From Stercorarius parasiticus (lineage: Eukaryota; Chordata; Aves; Charadriiformes; Stercorariidae): a stretch of DNA of 64,000 bases. The stretch covers positions 248,001 to 312,000 of the forward strand of contig VWZL01001366.1 of the NCBI GenBank assembly GCA_013396915.1, written 5' to 3'. The position numbers and the translations under genes were made by a program. The number at the start of each line of letters is the position of its first letter. Position 1 is the first letter of the stretch. A model generated the notes under the pieces. It was not told the origin of the DNA and searched no databases. It saw only the letters and a program-made list of their open reading frames with translations. This document shows, piece by piece, positions 12,577 through 23,125 of the stretch.

Positions 12577-15411
12577 CTCCTAAAAGGAGTGACAGATTCA
12601 AGAAATCCAGGAAAATATGAAAAAAAATCAGCACTTCTTTATCCTCAGTTTCTGTTTTCAAAGTCAGATTATAGTTTTTAGAGACTATCCTGAGGATGGT
12701 CTCTTGTCAGGAGGGTAGCTATGAGGCAAAATGGATTTGCATACGGGTTAACATTTATACTGAAAGCAATTTTGAAGTGTATGTCTTTTTTGGTGCCTTA
12801 TTCCTAAAATGTGCTAGATGCTAACATGTTAGTGCTCTAGGGTAGTATCTATTACTGTTATTTTCCAAATTAAAATAAGTAGTAGTTAAAAAAAAAATCA
12901 AGTTTTTCTTGTTTCAGTGAGTAATTTTATTTGAGAAAATAAATATTTCTTTGTGTATCATGATGCAGCACAAGTTCCTCAGAGATGTTCTGTTTGTTTC
13001 TACTGAAGAACAGGTAAAAGCAAATGTTGCTCTTTATACCCAAATTTAACAGACCTTTGGCTGATTCCTTCTGTTCTGTGGGGCAGGGAGGCCTTGGAAA
13101 GATTTAAGAGGCATCATGTGGGTGAGCATGGTTAAAGAATAAATACTGTCTGGTTCCTCTTCGTTCAGGGATGTTTATTAGAAGCAGGAGTGTGCAAGAC
13201 GGTTCGGGGCTGTTTGCATGAAACACTGGCAATTAGGTGGAGACTGACACTGCAGAAAAAGTAGAAAAGGTTGGGAGACAGTGATGTGATAAGTCAACCT
13301 GTAAAAGTAAGCATATGGCTTGAATATATTTCTTTTCATGTCCTAGTTATTGCTGGATTGTTTCGGAAAGTCATCAGGACACAGAAATAAGTCAATGGTG
13401 AGGCACTTACAATTTACTCCAAGCACCATCAGCAAGAATGAATAAATAATAAAAAAATCAAAATAATTTTGAAAAAGCAAGCTCAGCTTTTTTAGGCATT
13501 TAGTTTATTTTGCTTAGGGAAGGAAGACAACTGGGAACTAAGGCACTGCAGGCTAGTGGCATAAGCTCATTTTGCTGAAGTGTACAACTATTAAAAGTGA
13601 TGATTGGGAAAGTCATTTGGAGAGGGAGGGAAACTGAAACAGCTTAGGAGATATAACCATAGCTGGTAGAGACTATGCTTGTGACACCCCAGCTGTCAGA
13701 TAGATCTAGGTGCAGAAATAAAAATAGGCTTGATGGATCAATTAAACAATGTAGTAAACAGCACTGGTGTTCTCTTATTTAATCTTGTGTGCACCAGCTA
13801 GATCCAGCTCACAAATAGTCTTGAGTGGGTACAAACTATCATGCTAATTCCTTTCTGACACTAGAGGATCTCAAGGGAGTTAAACAAGCAGAGAAGGACA
13901 CGTACCCCGGGGTCTGTCAAGACTCTCTGATAGTATGCTTGTGCTTATTCCTGTGGGTAGTGGTATATGCCCTCAGATCTTCCTTTTCTTTTCCTTTAAT
14001 CAATGCTTCTTTCGGAATATTATTTGAATAAGGGTAGAAGTAATGACTTTATCTTTTTTTGTTTGTTTGTTTCTAGTTTTTTTTCTTCTACCCTTCCTTG
14101 TCAGTAATTCCTTTCTTCCTTTATTATTTGTTTAATTCGCAAACAGTCGGTGCAATAGACCAAAATGTCTGTTAGTCTTTTAACACTGAGAACTGAGACA
14201 CCACCAGTTTATACATCTTCTGCTATTTCGGTTGGGTATTTGTTTAATTTCTGAATTACCTTCACATTTTTACGACTAATAACATGCACAAATGCTTGCA
14301 ATTATGGAGGAAGATCCCAACGTTTTTCTGTAAGGATTTTTTTCCTGTCCCGATACATACTTTCCCTGAAGTTAATGGAAGTTATATGCATGCATCTGAA
14401 GGTACAGTATATCCCCAAAGGTTTTACTGGAAAATTTGACAATGCTAAAATAAACAGAGGGTTGTGCTTCAGTGAAAATAAATGCTTACTCTGTTAGCTC
14501 AGCTGCTCTGGTGCAGGAAAGCGGTTCTCTTCCAGAGGCTCTCTTGTCAGATGCCCATAGGACTTTGGCTCATTTACCATTCACCATTTCCACTGTGTTT
14601 GGCAGAAAATCTGCAAAACTGCCAAAATATGATCAGATATCATGGAGGTCCAGGTTCCCTCCAGTCTCTTGCCCCCACTTCAGGAGTCTGAGTCAGGGCA
14701 ACCTCTATGTGGACGAAAGGCACTAGTAGAGAACAGAAGTTTGAATAGGGGCTGTGGTGACTTTGTTTTTCTCCGGAGACCAGCAATTCTATAGTAGCAT
14801 ATAAGATCTTGAGGAGGGAAGTAGAGACTGAAACTTCCTTGTTTTCATTCAGATGCATTTTGATTGCTCAGTTTTACCAAGGAGTTGATGAACGATGTAT
14901 TGAAACTGGGCATTTGCTCTGAGTGTGCCATGACTTTCTGTAAAGGTGGCATGCATGGGCTCTTTCACAAAGGTTCTCTCTCCACCTTAATCTAGTCATT
15001 TCAGATTGAAAGCCTGGGACTGGGTTTTTTTTTCATTTTTAAAGCATAAAGAAGGTGGGGATTGGGGGTTGAAACAGTGACAAGTGAAGAAAGAAACATA
15101 AAAGAATGAACAAAAGTAATGTTTTGTCATTTCCAAAGAGATTAGTCCCCTTCGCTATTTCCTTTCCGCCTACAACGCTAGTGTATGATGAATACACTAA
15201 TTAGGTGAATACACTATGTAGGTGACGTTCTGTAACTACTCATGTATACTGAATAAGTTAGAGTTGAAGTAGGTATAGTTAGGCTTTTTTTAAAATCTGA
15301 GATACAAAGCAACACTGTCCTGAAATCTTGTTGTCAACTTTTCAGCATTTACAGGAAAATGGAATCCTTTTCTGTTTCAGCAGTGTTACCAGGACTGCTA
15401 TGGTTACCAGT
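12577..15411. other. AT-rich unique non-coding stretch
   Basis: Nothing recognisable beyond simple sequence: a GTTT run near 14,059-14,074, a T-rich stretch near 14,080, and the short tandem duplication annotated separately at 15,190. Confidence 0.55.
15190..15223 (+). repeat. 17-bp tandem duplication
   Basis: Units at 15,190-15,206 and 15,207-15,223 are adjacent and differ at two positions. It is a small local duplication with no mobile-element signature. Confidence 0.85.
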
Positions 15412-15490
15412 TACCTGCCCATGGCAGGGGGGTTGGACTAGATGATCTCCAGAGGTCCCTTCCAACCCCTGTCATTCTGTGATTCCGTAC
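15412..15490 (+). mobile_element. CR1 LINE extreme 3' tail
   Basis: Only the last about 76 bases of a CR1 are present. They contain the 'ctgcccatggcagg' block at 15,415, 'ggttggactagatgatct', 'aggtcccttccaacccc', and the terminal 'cattctgtgattcc' at 15,472-15,486. The element is severely 5'-truncated. Similarity to the family consensus as I know it is high, so it is not among the oldest copies. Confidence 0.92.
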
Positions 15491-15491
15491 T

Positions 15492-15857
15492 GTGGAGCTC
15501 CTGCCACAGTGCTACGTGCTAATATCTAGCTCACTAGATAGCAGGAGAAAAGCCAGTGTGTTCATGGAAACAGCGCTTCCTCAGACAAGTAATAATCAGC
15601 TTAATGTCGATGTCATGCTGCAATCAGACTCTGACAAGGTTTGCAAATATCTTGAAAGGAACTGCTCATCTTTGAATGCTGTAGATCAAAGCCCAACTGG
15701 AAGAAAAGAACCCAAGTATGCTGCATGTCAGCTGCAGAATTTTGTTGAGCACAGCATGTATAAGCGGGAGGCCACTGCTATCATCACTGGCAGGAACAGC
15801 CAGATGGACTGGGCTGGTCGACTATTTAAAATCTTGCTGCATAACCACGAAAACTAA
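15492..15857 (+). other. Unassigned 121-codon open frame
   Basis: An ATG-initiated frame begins just after the CR1 tail and runs 121 codons to a TAA. The translation has a balanced composition rich in S, N, Q and K, with no signal peptide, membrane segment, zinc-finger pattern or family motif that I recognise. No splice sites, Kozak-like start or homologous neighbour supports expression. A frame this long can arise by chance in 64 kb. I list it only as the longest unexplained sense-strand frame in the first third of the window. Confidence 0.12.
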
Positions 15858-16030
15858 AAATGAAGCTTCAGAACCCATTACGCATCTCCAGAGCCCCAGA
15901 CTGTCTTTTTAAAGCTTCAAGTCCATTTTTAATCTGCGCCAAAGACTTTTTTAGACATGTCTGTTCTCAGGAACTTCTGTCTGTTTTTTGCCATTCATGA
16001 GAATAGAATTATTCCTGGGGAGGAATAGAT

Positions 16031-16245
16031 GTAGGGCAGTGGTTCAAGCAATGGGATAGTCTATAAACCCTCCCAGCTCTGACACAGATATGCATGCTCT
16101 GCAACTGGGAAAATCATTTGCTCTCTATGTGCGCTTATTTTTCCAACTGTGAAATGGGGGCAATATCTCATCTGTAACTGTAATGCGAGGCCTGATTCAT
16201 TAATGCGTTTCCAGTGCACTTTGGACTCTATGGGATGAATAGCTA
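16031..16245 (+). mobile_element. MIR/CORE-type SINE, near full length
   Basis: The segment follows the MIR layout from end to end. The head is a 'gcagtggttcaagc' block at 16,036. Next come 'cccagctctgacac' at 16,072, 'tgcaactgggaaaatcatttgctctctatgtg' at 16,100 in the position of the conserved core, and 'ccaactgtgaaatgggggcaat' at 16,143. The tail is 'cgaggcctgattcattaatgcg' at 16,186 and 'gcactttggactctatgggatga' at 16,217. Order and spacing agree with the family, although individual blocks carry many substitutions, as expected for an element this old. It has no coding capacity. Confidence 0.72.
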
Positions 16246-16860
16246 GCACCCTGTGGGAAAAAAAGCACAGCCAATAGGATAAAATATAGTTTGTGTTACA
16301 CCAGAGTAACCCTCTGGATACTGTGCTTTTGGGGTAAAATCATTCGCTTTGTTCTGCTGTAGTGTCTCTACTGTCTTTGAGGATTAAGAGGTTGTGGAAG
16401 GCTAAAGCGGGCTTCTCCATGCGGGCACCTCTGACACCACTGGGGCATGGTGAACCCAGCCTGCACTGGAAGGAGCACGTCACATGCATTACATCTGCTT
16501 GCACTGTGGGTCTAAACTGACCTTCAGGATGGCCAAACTGGAATTAAAAAGTGGCGTAGCCAGAAAGGACCTTATCTGGTGTTGTCCACACCTAAGGCTA
16601 GAGAATATCTCTCCCTGAGGTTGTGCAGAGCTCCAAAAGCCTGTGTTAGACGTACACTTACTTCCTTGACGTGGAGGGAGGCAGTGGCAGCCTGGCTGGC
16701 AGGTAAGGCAGGGAAGCCGATGTCTTAACCTATGAAACCCAGTCAATATTGCACTATGAGATGACCGACTGTAATGCAACTATCTGACAACTTAGGCAAT
16801 CAGTTTATTCAGAGTGAAAATAAAAAACAAAGAAAAAGCCCAACAGCTAAAACTTTACAT
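16246..16860. other. Moderately GC-rich unique stretch
   Basis: Base composition is somewhat more GC-rich at about 16,380-16,740 than in the surroundings. A 96-codon minus-strand frame (16,489-16,779) has no recognisable motif. No repeat family was identified. Confidence 0.45.
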
Positions 16861-16925
16861 GAGGTTTGGTGTTTAGGGGTTTTTTTTTGGTGGGTTTTTT
16901 GGGTTTTTTTTTGTTTATTTTTTAA
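16861..16925 (+). repeat. G/T-only low-complexity tract
   Basis: Irregular GGTTTT and TTTTTGG-like units make up nearly all of this 65-base tract. It has the same character as the tract at 11,041-11,196. Confidence 0.85.
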
Positions 16926-19451
16926 AGAGAGTGTTTTTCCTTTGGCCTAGACTTCCCTTGCAATGTTTAAGTATGGAAGTTATGCAGTGAGAAATATTCT
17001 TTTTCAGAAAAACATAAATTACCTAAGAATCACATAGAGAGGAGCCTCTACACCAATTTTTTCAGTCTCTGCAAGCTAATTCTCAGCTATTTATCTTGTA
17101 ATGACCCCTGTGGGGCTACAGCTGAGGGGTATTTCTGTTTGGGCACGTTCACAGGTGGAAGAACTTCCTGGAGCTTACCAGGTTCCCAACTGAATCACCT
17201 GAAGTGTTGCTCTTGTAGTGTGACACGACGAGAGAGTGAGTGCATTTATTATTACCTGGATTATAGCTGTGCTTTCACACCCCATCAGTGTTTAGAGCCT
17301 AAAAGGAGCAGAATATCCACAAAGGCCTCCAAGCTAGATAGACAGGGGAAGGATGTTTGAAGAAGTGATGGGGGTGTCCAAAGCCACATACCCACTCACA
17401 GAGACTGCAATAGGTACAGAATCCATCCTCCTGCTCTGTTTTGCAAGTCAAAAACCTATATTTAAAGTTTTGCCTGGCACTTAAAATCAGATGCAGAACC
17501 AATAGCACCTAAGGTCAGGTGGTCTTGGAAAGAGGTTAACAGACAAAAATCACACTAATATTTTGTAATCTTGAGAAGAAAAAAACCCAAACCAATGCTA
17601 CCCTAAAATAATTGCATGACATAACATTCCACTTCACCTCTCTTAAAGCATTTCTATGCATGTCTCTTACCACTGTAAAAATGAGCAGACATTACGGGGC
17701 AGACTCTCAGCATGATTACATTGATGTAGATCAAGAGACACCTTTGAACTCTTTTTGTTTGTCTGCAATGTTCTTGGTTTTCATGTGGTGCTCTGGAAAA
17801 AAATAGTTTGCAAACGTGAGAGTTGAAAGTAGTTTATGGAAAGTTTAAGGGACCGAAATAGTAACTAATCAGGTAACTGCAGTTATTTTTTGTTTACACT
17901 CATAAACTGGGGTAAGACCAGTTTCATTTCTTTATGGTGAAACAGATCAAATTTGATCCTACAATAACGGATGATACAAAAATCTGGGAAAAAAATCATA
18001 AAAAGGAAAGAAGAGGCACCCTAGAAGAATTAAAGTGCATAGTGGGGATGAAAGAAATTTGAATAAGCTTTTTCTATGTTATTCTGTGATTGCTGGTAAG
18101 TTTAGGGGTTTATATTATTATGCTGAAAACTACAGTGTTTCTGAGACGGCATTGAATATTGGCCATGATTACTTTAAGCTTTTTTCACTAATTTATCCCT
18201 GCCTAGGACAGTACCATAACAGGAGACTTAAAGCTATGCAACTTGTCTGCTCAGGAGAGCAGCTTAAACATCTTTCTTTTACCTCTGCTGTCTTCCTGAA
18301 GCCTGAAGGACTACTTAGTTATAACTACGCCGGGAAAATGTGTTCCAGTACATATCTACCTTCTCTGTATTATATTTGTAATAGAAAATGATTGGAAACT
18401 GACACACACTGACCTCTAGTAGATAATTATCTGATAAAATTGATACTTCATTTCAAAATGCCTAAAAAATTATGATGTCAGATTGATGTTTATTCCTAAA
18501 AGCATTCTGGTTACTTCCCCTTGATCTTAGATCAGTCCATTGTCAAATTCCTTAAAGGCCGTGCCATTTATAAATGATATGAACTGCAGATGTATAATTC
18601 ATGTGGAGCATAAAATAAGGTTTAAAACATTTGTATTAAAAAGGTAAGGTGATCCTATATTAAATCATATTTATTGCCTAATTTTAAAGTACAGAATCAT
18701 TCTGACTGAATTTCAGCACTTCTTTTTATTTTTTAGAATTTATTAAAACAGAAAAGTAACTGTGACAATGATGTTGGCAGACAAACGGGCTCTTTTTTAA
18801 AATCCTTGTGTTGATCTGTCATATTATTTTCCATTAGCCGCCCCTATACTTTCTGCAGATTGTTTTCAGCCATATTTTTACTAAATGTTTTTGGGAGCGG
18901 AAAGAGCAATGTAAACTGCAGATTTCACTATTACTGTTTTGACACTGCAAGCTCAAGGTTAATGGAATTTCTTTGTGGATAAAGAAGAAAAATAACTACA
19001 TTTTAAGTTAAATGTGGGTATAGCCAAATTGCAAGAATCCTAGAAACCATTGCTATTATAAAATTATAGTAAAAAAAAAAAAAGAGAGAGAGATTTAAAA
19101 TTCTGGGTGTATTTTGCTATTTTTTTCTTCCTTCTTATGCACATCTAAAGACCCCTCCTAAAAGTTTACATTTCTTTTCCTACTGTGTAAAACGAACTTT
19201 GCTGTTATTGTGTCTTCTCAAACATCTTTGAATATACTTTGAGAAGTATAATAATGCCATTTGATATAATTATCATTTTCTTATTGTTAAAACCGTAGCC
19301 TTGATGTCATTAGGAAACTTTTACCAATAGAAATAGAAAGTAAAAATTCACATATAGCATCTGGTTCAAATGAACTGGAAATTTGCTTCTGGAGGCCTCT
19401 GTCTAGCAAAATGTAAAGATTCACCAGAGTTCATAAATGGCCTTAACCATT
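16926..19451. other. AT-rich unique non-coding stretch
   Basis: No repeat family was recognised. A 118-codon plus-strand frame (18,035-18,391) has no identifiable domain. An A-run joined to GAGAGA lies at about 19,070-19,094. Confidence 0.5.
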
Positions 19452-20764
19452 TCATAGGATCATAGAATGGTTTGGGTTAGAAGGGACCTTAAAGATCATC
19501 TAGTTCCAACCCCCTGCCATGGGCAGGGACACCTCCCACTAGACCAGATTGCTCAAAGCCCCATCCAGCCTGGCCTTGAACACTTCCTGGGATGGGGTAT
19601 CCACAGCTTCTATGGGTAACCTGTTCCAGTGCCTCACCACCCTCAGAGTGAAAAATTTCTTCATGATATCTTATCTAAATCTACCCTCTTTCGGTTTAAA
19701 ACCATTACCCCTCATCCTATCGCTACATGCCCTTGTAAAAAGTCCCTCTCCAGCTTTCTTGTAGGGCATCTTCAGATACTGGAAAGCCACTATGAGGTCT
19801 CCCCGGAGCCTTCTCTTCTTCAGGCTGAACAACTCCCACTCTCTCAGCCTGTCCTTATAGGAGAGGTGTTCCACCCCTCTGATCACTTTCATGGCCCTCC
19901 TCTGGACTCACTCCAACAGGTCCACATCCTTCTTGTGTTGGGGGCCCCAGAGCTGAACACAGGCCTCCAGGTGGAGTCTCACAAGAGCAGAGTAGAGGGG
20001 CAGAATCCCCTCTCTTGACCTGCTCTCCATGCTTCTTTTGATGCAGCCCAGAATACAGTTGGCCCTCTGGGCTGCAAGCGCACATTGCCTGCTCATGTTG
20101 AGCATTTCATCAACCAACACCCCAAAGTACTCCTACTCAGGGCTGCCCTCAAGCCATTCTCTGCCCAGCCTGTATTTGTGCTTGGGATTGCTCTGACCCA
20201 CATGTAGGATGTTGCACTTGGCCTTGATGAACTTCGTGAGGTTCTCATGGGCCCACCTCTCAAGCCGGTCCAGGTCCCTCTGGATGGCATCCCTTCCCTC
20301 CAGTATGTCAACCGCTCCACACAGCTTGGTATCATCAGGAAACTTGCTGACAATGTCACTGACAAAGGTGTTAAACAGCACCAGTCCCAATACTGACCCC
20401 TGAGGAATGTCACTCGTCACCGTTTTCCACTTAGACATTGAACCATTGACTGCAACTCTTTGAGTGTGACCATCCAGCCACTTCCTCATCCACTGAGTGG
20501 TACATCCATCAAATCCATGTCTCTGCAATTTAGAGACCAGGATGTCGTGCGGGACCATGTCAAGTGCTTTGCATAAATCCAGGTAGATGATGTCAATTGC
20601 TCTACCCTTATCCACCAATGTTGTAACCCCAACATAGAAGGCCACCAAATTTGTCAGGCATGACCTGCCTTTGGTGAAGCCATGTTGGCTGTTACGAATC
20701 ATCTCCTCATTTTCCACATGCCTTAGCAGAGTTTTCAGGAGGATCTGCTTCATGATCTTGGCGA
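19452..20764 (-). mobile_element. CR1 LINE, 1.3-kb 5'-truncated copy
   Basis: On the minus strand this is the 3' third of an avian CR1. The element starts abruptly at about 20,762 inside the reverse-transcriptase region, runs through the C-terminal end of ORF2 (stop at 19,539-19,541), and ends in the short 3' UTR with the characteristic 'ggtcccttctaacccaaac' block and a terminal ATTCTATGATCCTATGA-type repeat at 19,452-19,469. 5' truncation is the usual outcome of CR1 target-primed reverse transcription. It is the only copy in this window long enough to keep recognisable protein sequence. Confidence 0.96.
19539..20762 (-). pseudogene. CR1 ORF2 reverse transcriptase remnant, three nonsense codons
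   Basis: Translating the minus strand gives the C-terminal half of a CR1 polymerase: part of the fingers/palm of the reverse transcriptase plus the downstream C-terminal region, without the N-terminal endonuclease. Visible landmarks are [14 protein letters not shown], the first catalytic block YLDLCKALD with its aspartate, the PQGSVLG motif, and the catalytic-box equivalent KFPDDTKL. The middle alanine usual in that box is a proline here, and the loop just before it looks several codons short. Further on are [20 protein letters not shown] and EGRFR. One frame runs the whole way, interrupted only by TAG at 20,133-20,135, TGA at 19,908-19,910 (consistent with CpG decay of CGA) and TAA at 19,671-19,673. 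No frameshift was seen. It is clearly dead and cannot make a functional enzyme. Confidence 0.93.
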
Positions 20765-23054
20765 TTTAAAAGCCATGTCTTTAATTACACCTTTGAAGAT
20801 CTGACAAGCATATACTAATATGACATTAAATAGTGTTTTGGCAGTATTCTCCCTGAGATTTGTTTTCTTTGAAGTGTTAGCTAGATTTAGACTGACTTTC
20901 CTTTAATAGCAAAGAAAAATTGCAAATATAATTATTTCCATATAATACAAGACTTTTCTTTCCAGTTTGTCTTAGTGATACGAATTGTCCTAAAGTTTGC
21001 TTTTATAGTTTGTGGGCCCTAGAAGTTAATAGTCATAAGTGAAAATGGGCAAGATTTCAGGAAGATTGGTTGCTTCAAAAAACATGTCTTACCTGTTAAA
21101 CTTCTGGTGCAATTATTTTGTCCCTCTAGGTCTAGGTATGCACTTGCTCGTATCACACAGAATTGGGCACAGAATGCCTCTGCATTGCTGGCATGCAATG
21201 CTGGCGTGCAGACTTCAAAGCAAGGGAAGAGCAAAACCGCTCTTGTGATTGAAACTGGCAATATGCTTCCTTTAGTGCAGGAAGAATTTTGCCCTCAAAA
21301 AAAAAATCCATTAACTTTCCTTCTTATACTTTTTTACCCTTACTCTGCTGTGTTATAAATCTTGCTATTCCTGATTCCCAGAACAACCATGAAGCTTATT
21401 GTCATATTCTGCTTTTCCACACCACCACTCTACCCCCAATGTGCTGTTGTCTTACTTTTCTCCTCTGAACAGCCTTTTACTCTTCTCCCAGTGGGATATG
21501 AAATTGCTTTTCCTTTCTTGTCCCAGAAGTAGCTCTTAAGTCGCTTCAAAATAGTACCTCTCCCACCTATGGCATGGTGCACTGGGCGTCTCTGCGTCAC
21601 ATTCATACTGCTATCATGTTGTGTTGGTGCTGGGTAACTTCTGTCATCTCCTGTGGACATCCAGGTATCAATCCTCTTTCTATGTGCTCATGGCTTTGAC
21701 TTGGTTTCTAATATGTACTGTCAGCTGTGCACTTGAAGAGGGCACACAGGACAACAATATGGGAAACACCTTCCTTTCAGATTCTGCTTCTTGGTTTTCT
21801 ACAACTCATGTCTGAAGCTGATCACGAAGTTGGAAGTTGTGTGGGTCTGTGGGACACAAAGCTGGGGGAGATACACAGCTCCCTTGAGTAGAGACCCTGA
21901 AAGTTTCACGGGTGAATTGTGCAAATGGAGACCTACCAGAGGTTGGTGAAGGCAACATGTAGGTAACATATGGGGCAGATCAGAGAGCTGAGAGTAGCCT
22001 CGATTCAGGAGGGCCTGCATCAGGGCTCACAGAGTAGAAAAATGGGCGTGTTGAAAATAGATAGCAGTGAGTAAATCTTTGATGAAAGAATAGGCACTGC
22101 AGCTGAATGAATGCCTGTTTCTGAGTATTCCCGGTCCCAGGCCAGCTCTGGGGCATCCCTCGGGGCATGCTCAGTGAAGCAAGTTTAGACCAAAGTTGGA
22201 AGCACAAGGTGCCAGGCTATCCTGAGCTACAGTTTGGGAAAAGTCGTGAGGGGAAAACTATGGTGCTTTGAAAGCCCATATGAGCCTCACTTTAACCAAC
22301 CCTCAAGATGAAGGCTATGAGACCTGGGGACTGGGAAGCTTCCTGTTTGGGAGGAGGTGGGGTGGGAAGGCATGCCTCTGCTTGTTCAGAAGTATGGCTG
22401 TTGCAAGTGGAGACACCGGAGGAAAGTAGTTTGGGGGGCTCCTTTGTAAAGCACCAGCCTCTGGCAGAGAGCGCTGGACCACATTCCAGTTGATTCTGTA
22501 AACTTTCCTTTCCAGTGAAGAATAGGGATGCCCCCTCCAGGCTGCTGTGCTCATGTTTTAGATCTACAGAAATATAAAATTGAAAGAAAGCCTCTTTCAA
22601 ATATCTACAGAAATATGTCTTTCATGCCATTCGCACTCAAAACTCTTCTCTGATGCAGTGCTGTAAGGACTCCAGAGAAGTCAGGCTTTATGGTCACCTC
22701 TGTTTCAAAATAATCATCTCCTTGTTTTCCATTGAATCCACCTGTTGCCTTTTCTCACACACAAGTAGTAATCATGGAGCACGCTTTTATTGTTAGGATG
22801 CTTTACAGAAGTGCTTCCCAGGTGATATGACAATATCAGTAATAACAATAACAGTTTTAAGGCTGCATGTTTAGTTTTTCAGCAATTTAAGTTTCTTTCT
22901 TAAGTGGTACTACTGCATTCATAATTTGACTGTGCTACCCAGTAATAATACTTGAGTTAGAAAAATATGGACTATGAAGAAGAGCTAACAATAGTTACCA
23001 TTATCTAGATTTTACAGGTGTTTTGTTTTTCACCATACCTCTTAAAGAAACTCT
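20765..23054. other. Unique non-coding stretch
   Basis: No gene or repeat was recognised. The part at about 22,100-22,560 is somewhat GC-richer and has overlapping frames on both strands (up to 102 codons) without motifs. Confidence 0.5.
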
Positions 23055-23125
23055 GTATTGTTATTCCCGGGTAAAGATGGGAGGCCAAAACATTTGAAGT
23101 TATTTTGTTCAAGTTCACCCATCAA
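23055..23125 (-). mobile_element. Possible MIR/L2-type remnant
   Basis: Read in antisense, 'ttgttattcccgg' then 'aagatgggaggcc' then 'gttcaagttcaccc' follow the order of the conserved MIR block in which 'ttattcccattttacag' leads to 'cttgcccaaggtcacac'. The piece is short and weak. Confidence 0.33.

Noticed and set aside
19549..20403. Plus-strand frames of up to 129 codons
   Set aside because: They are shadows on the opposite strand of the CR1 polymerase remnant.
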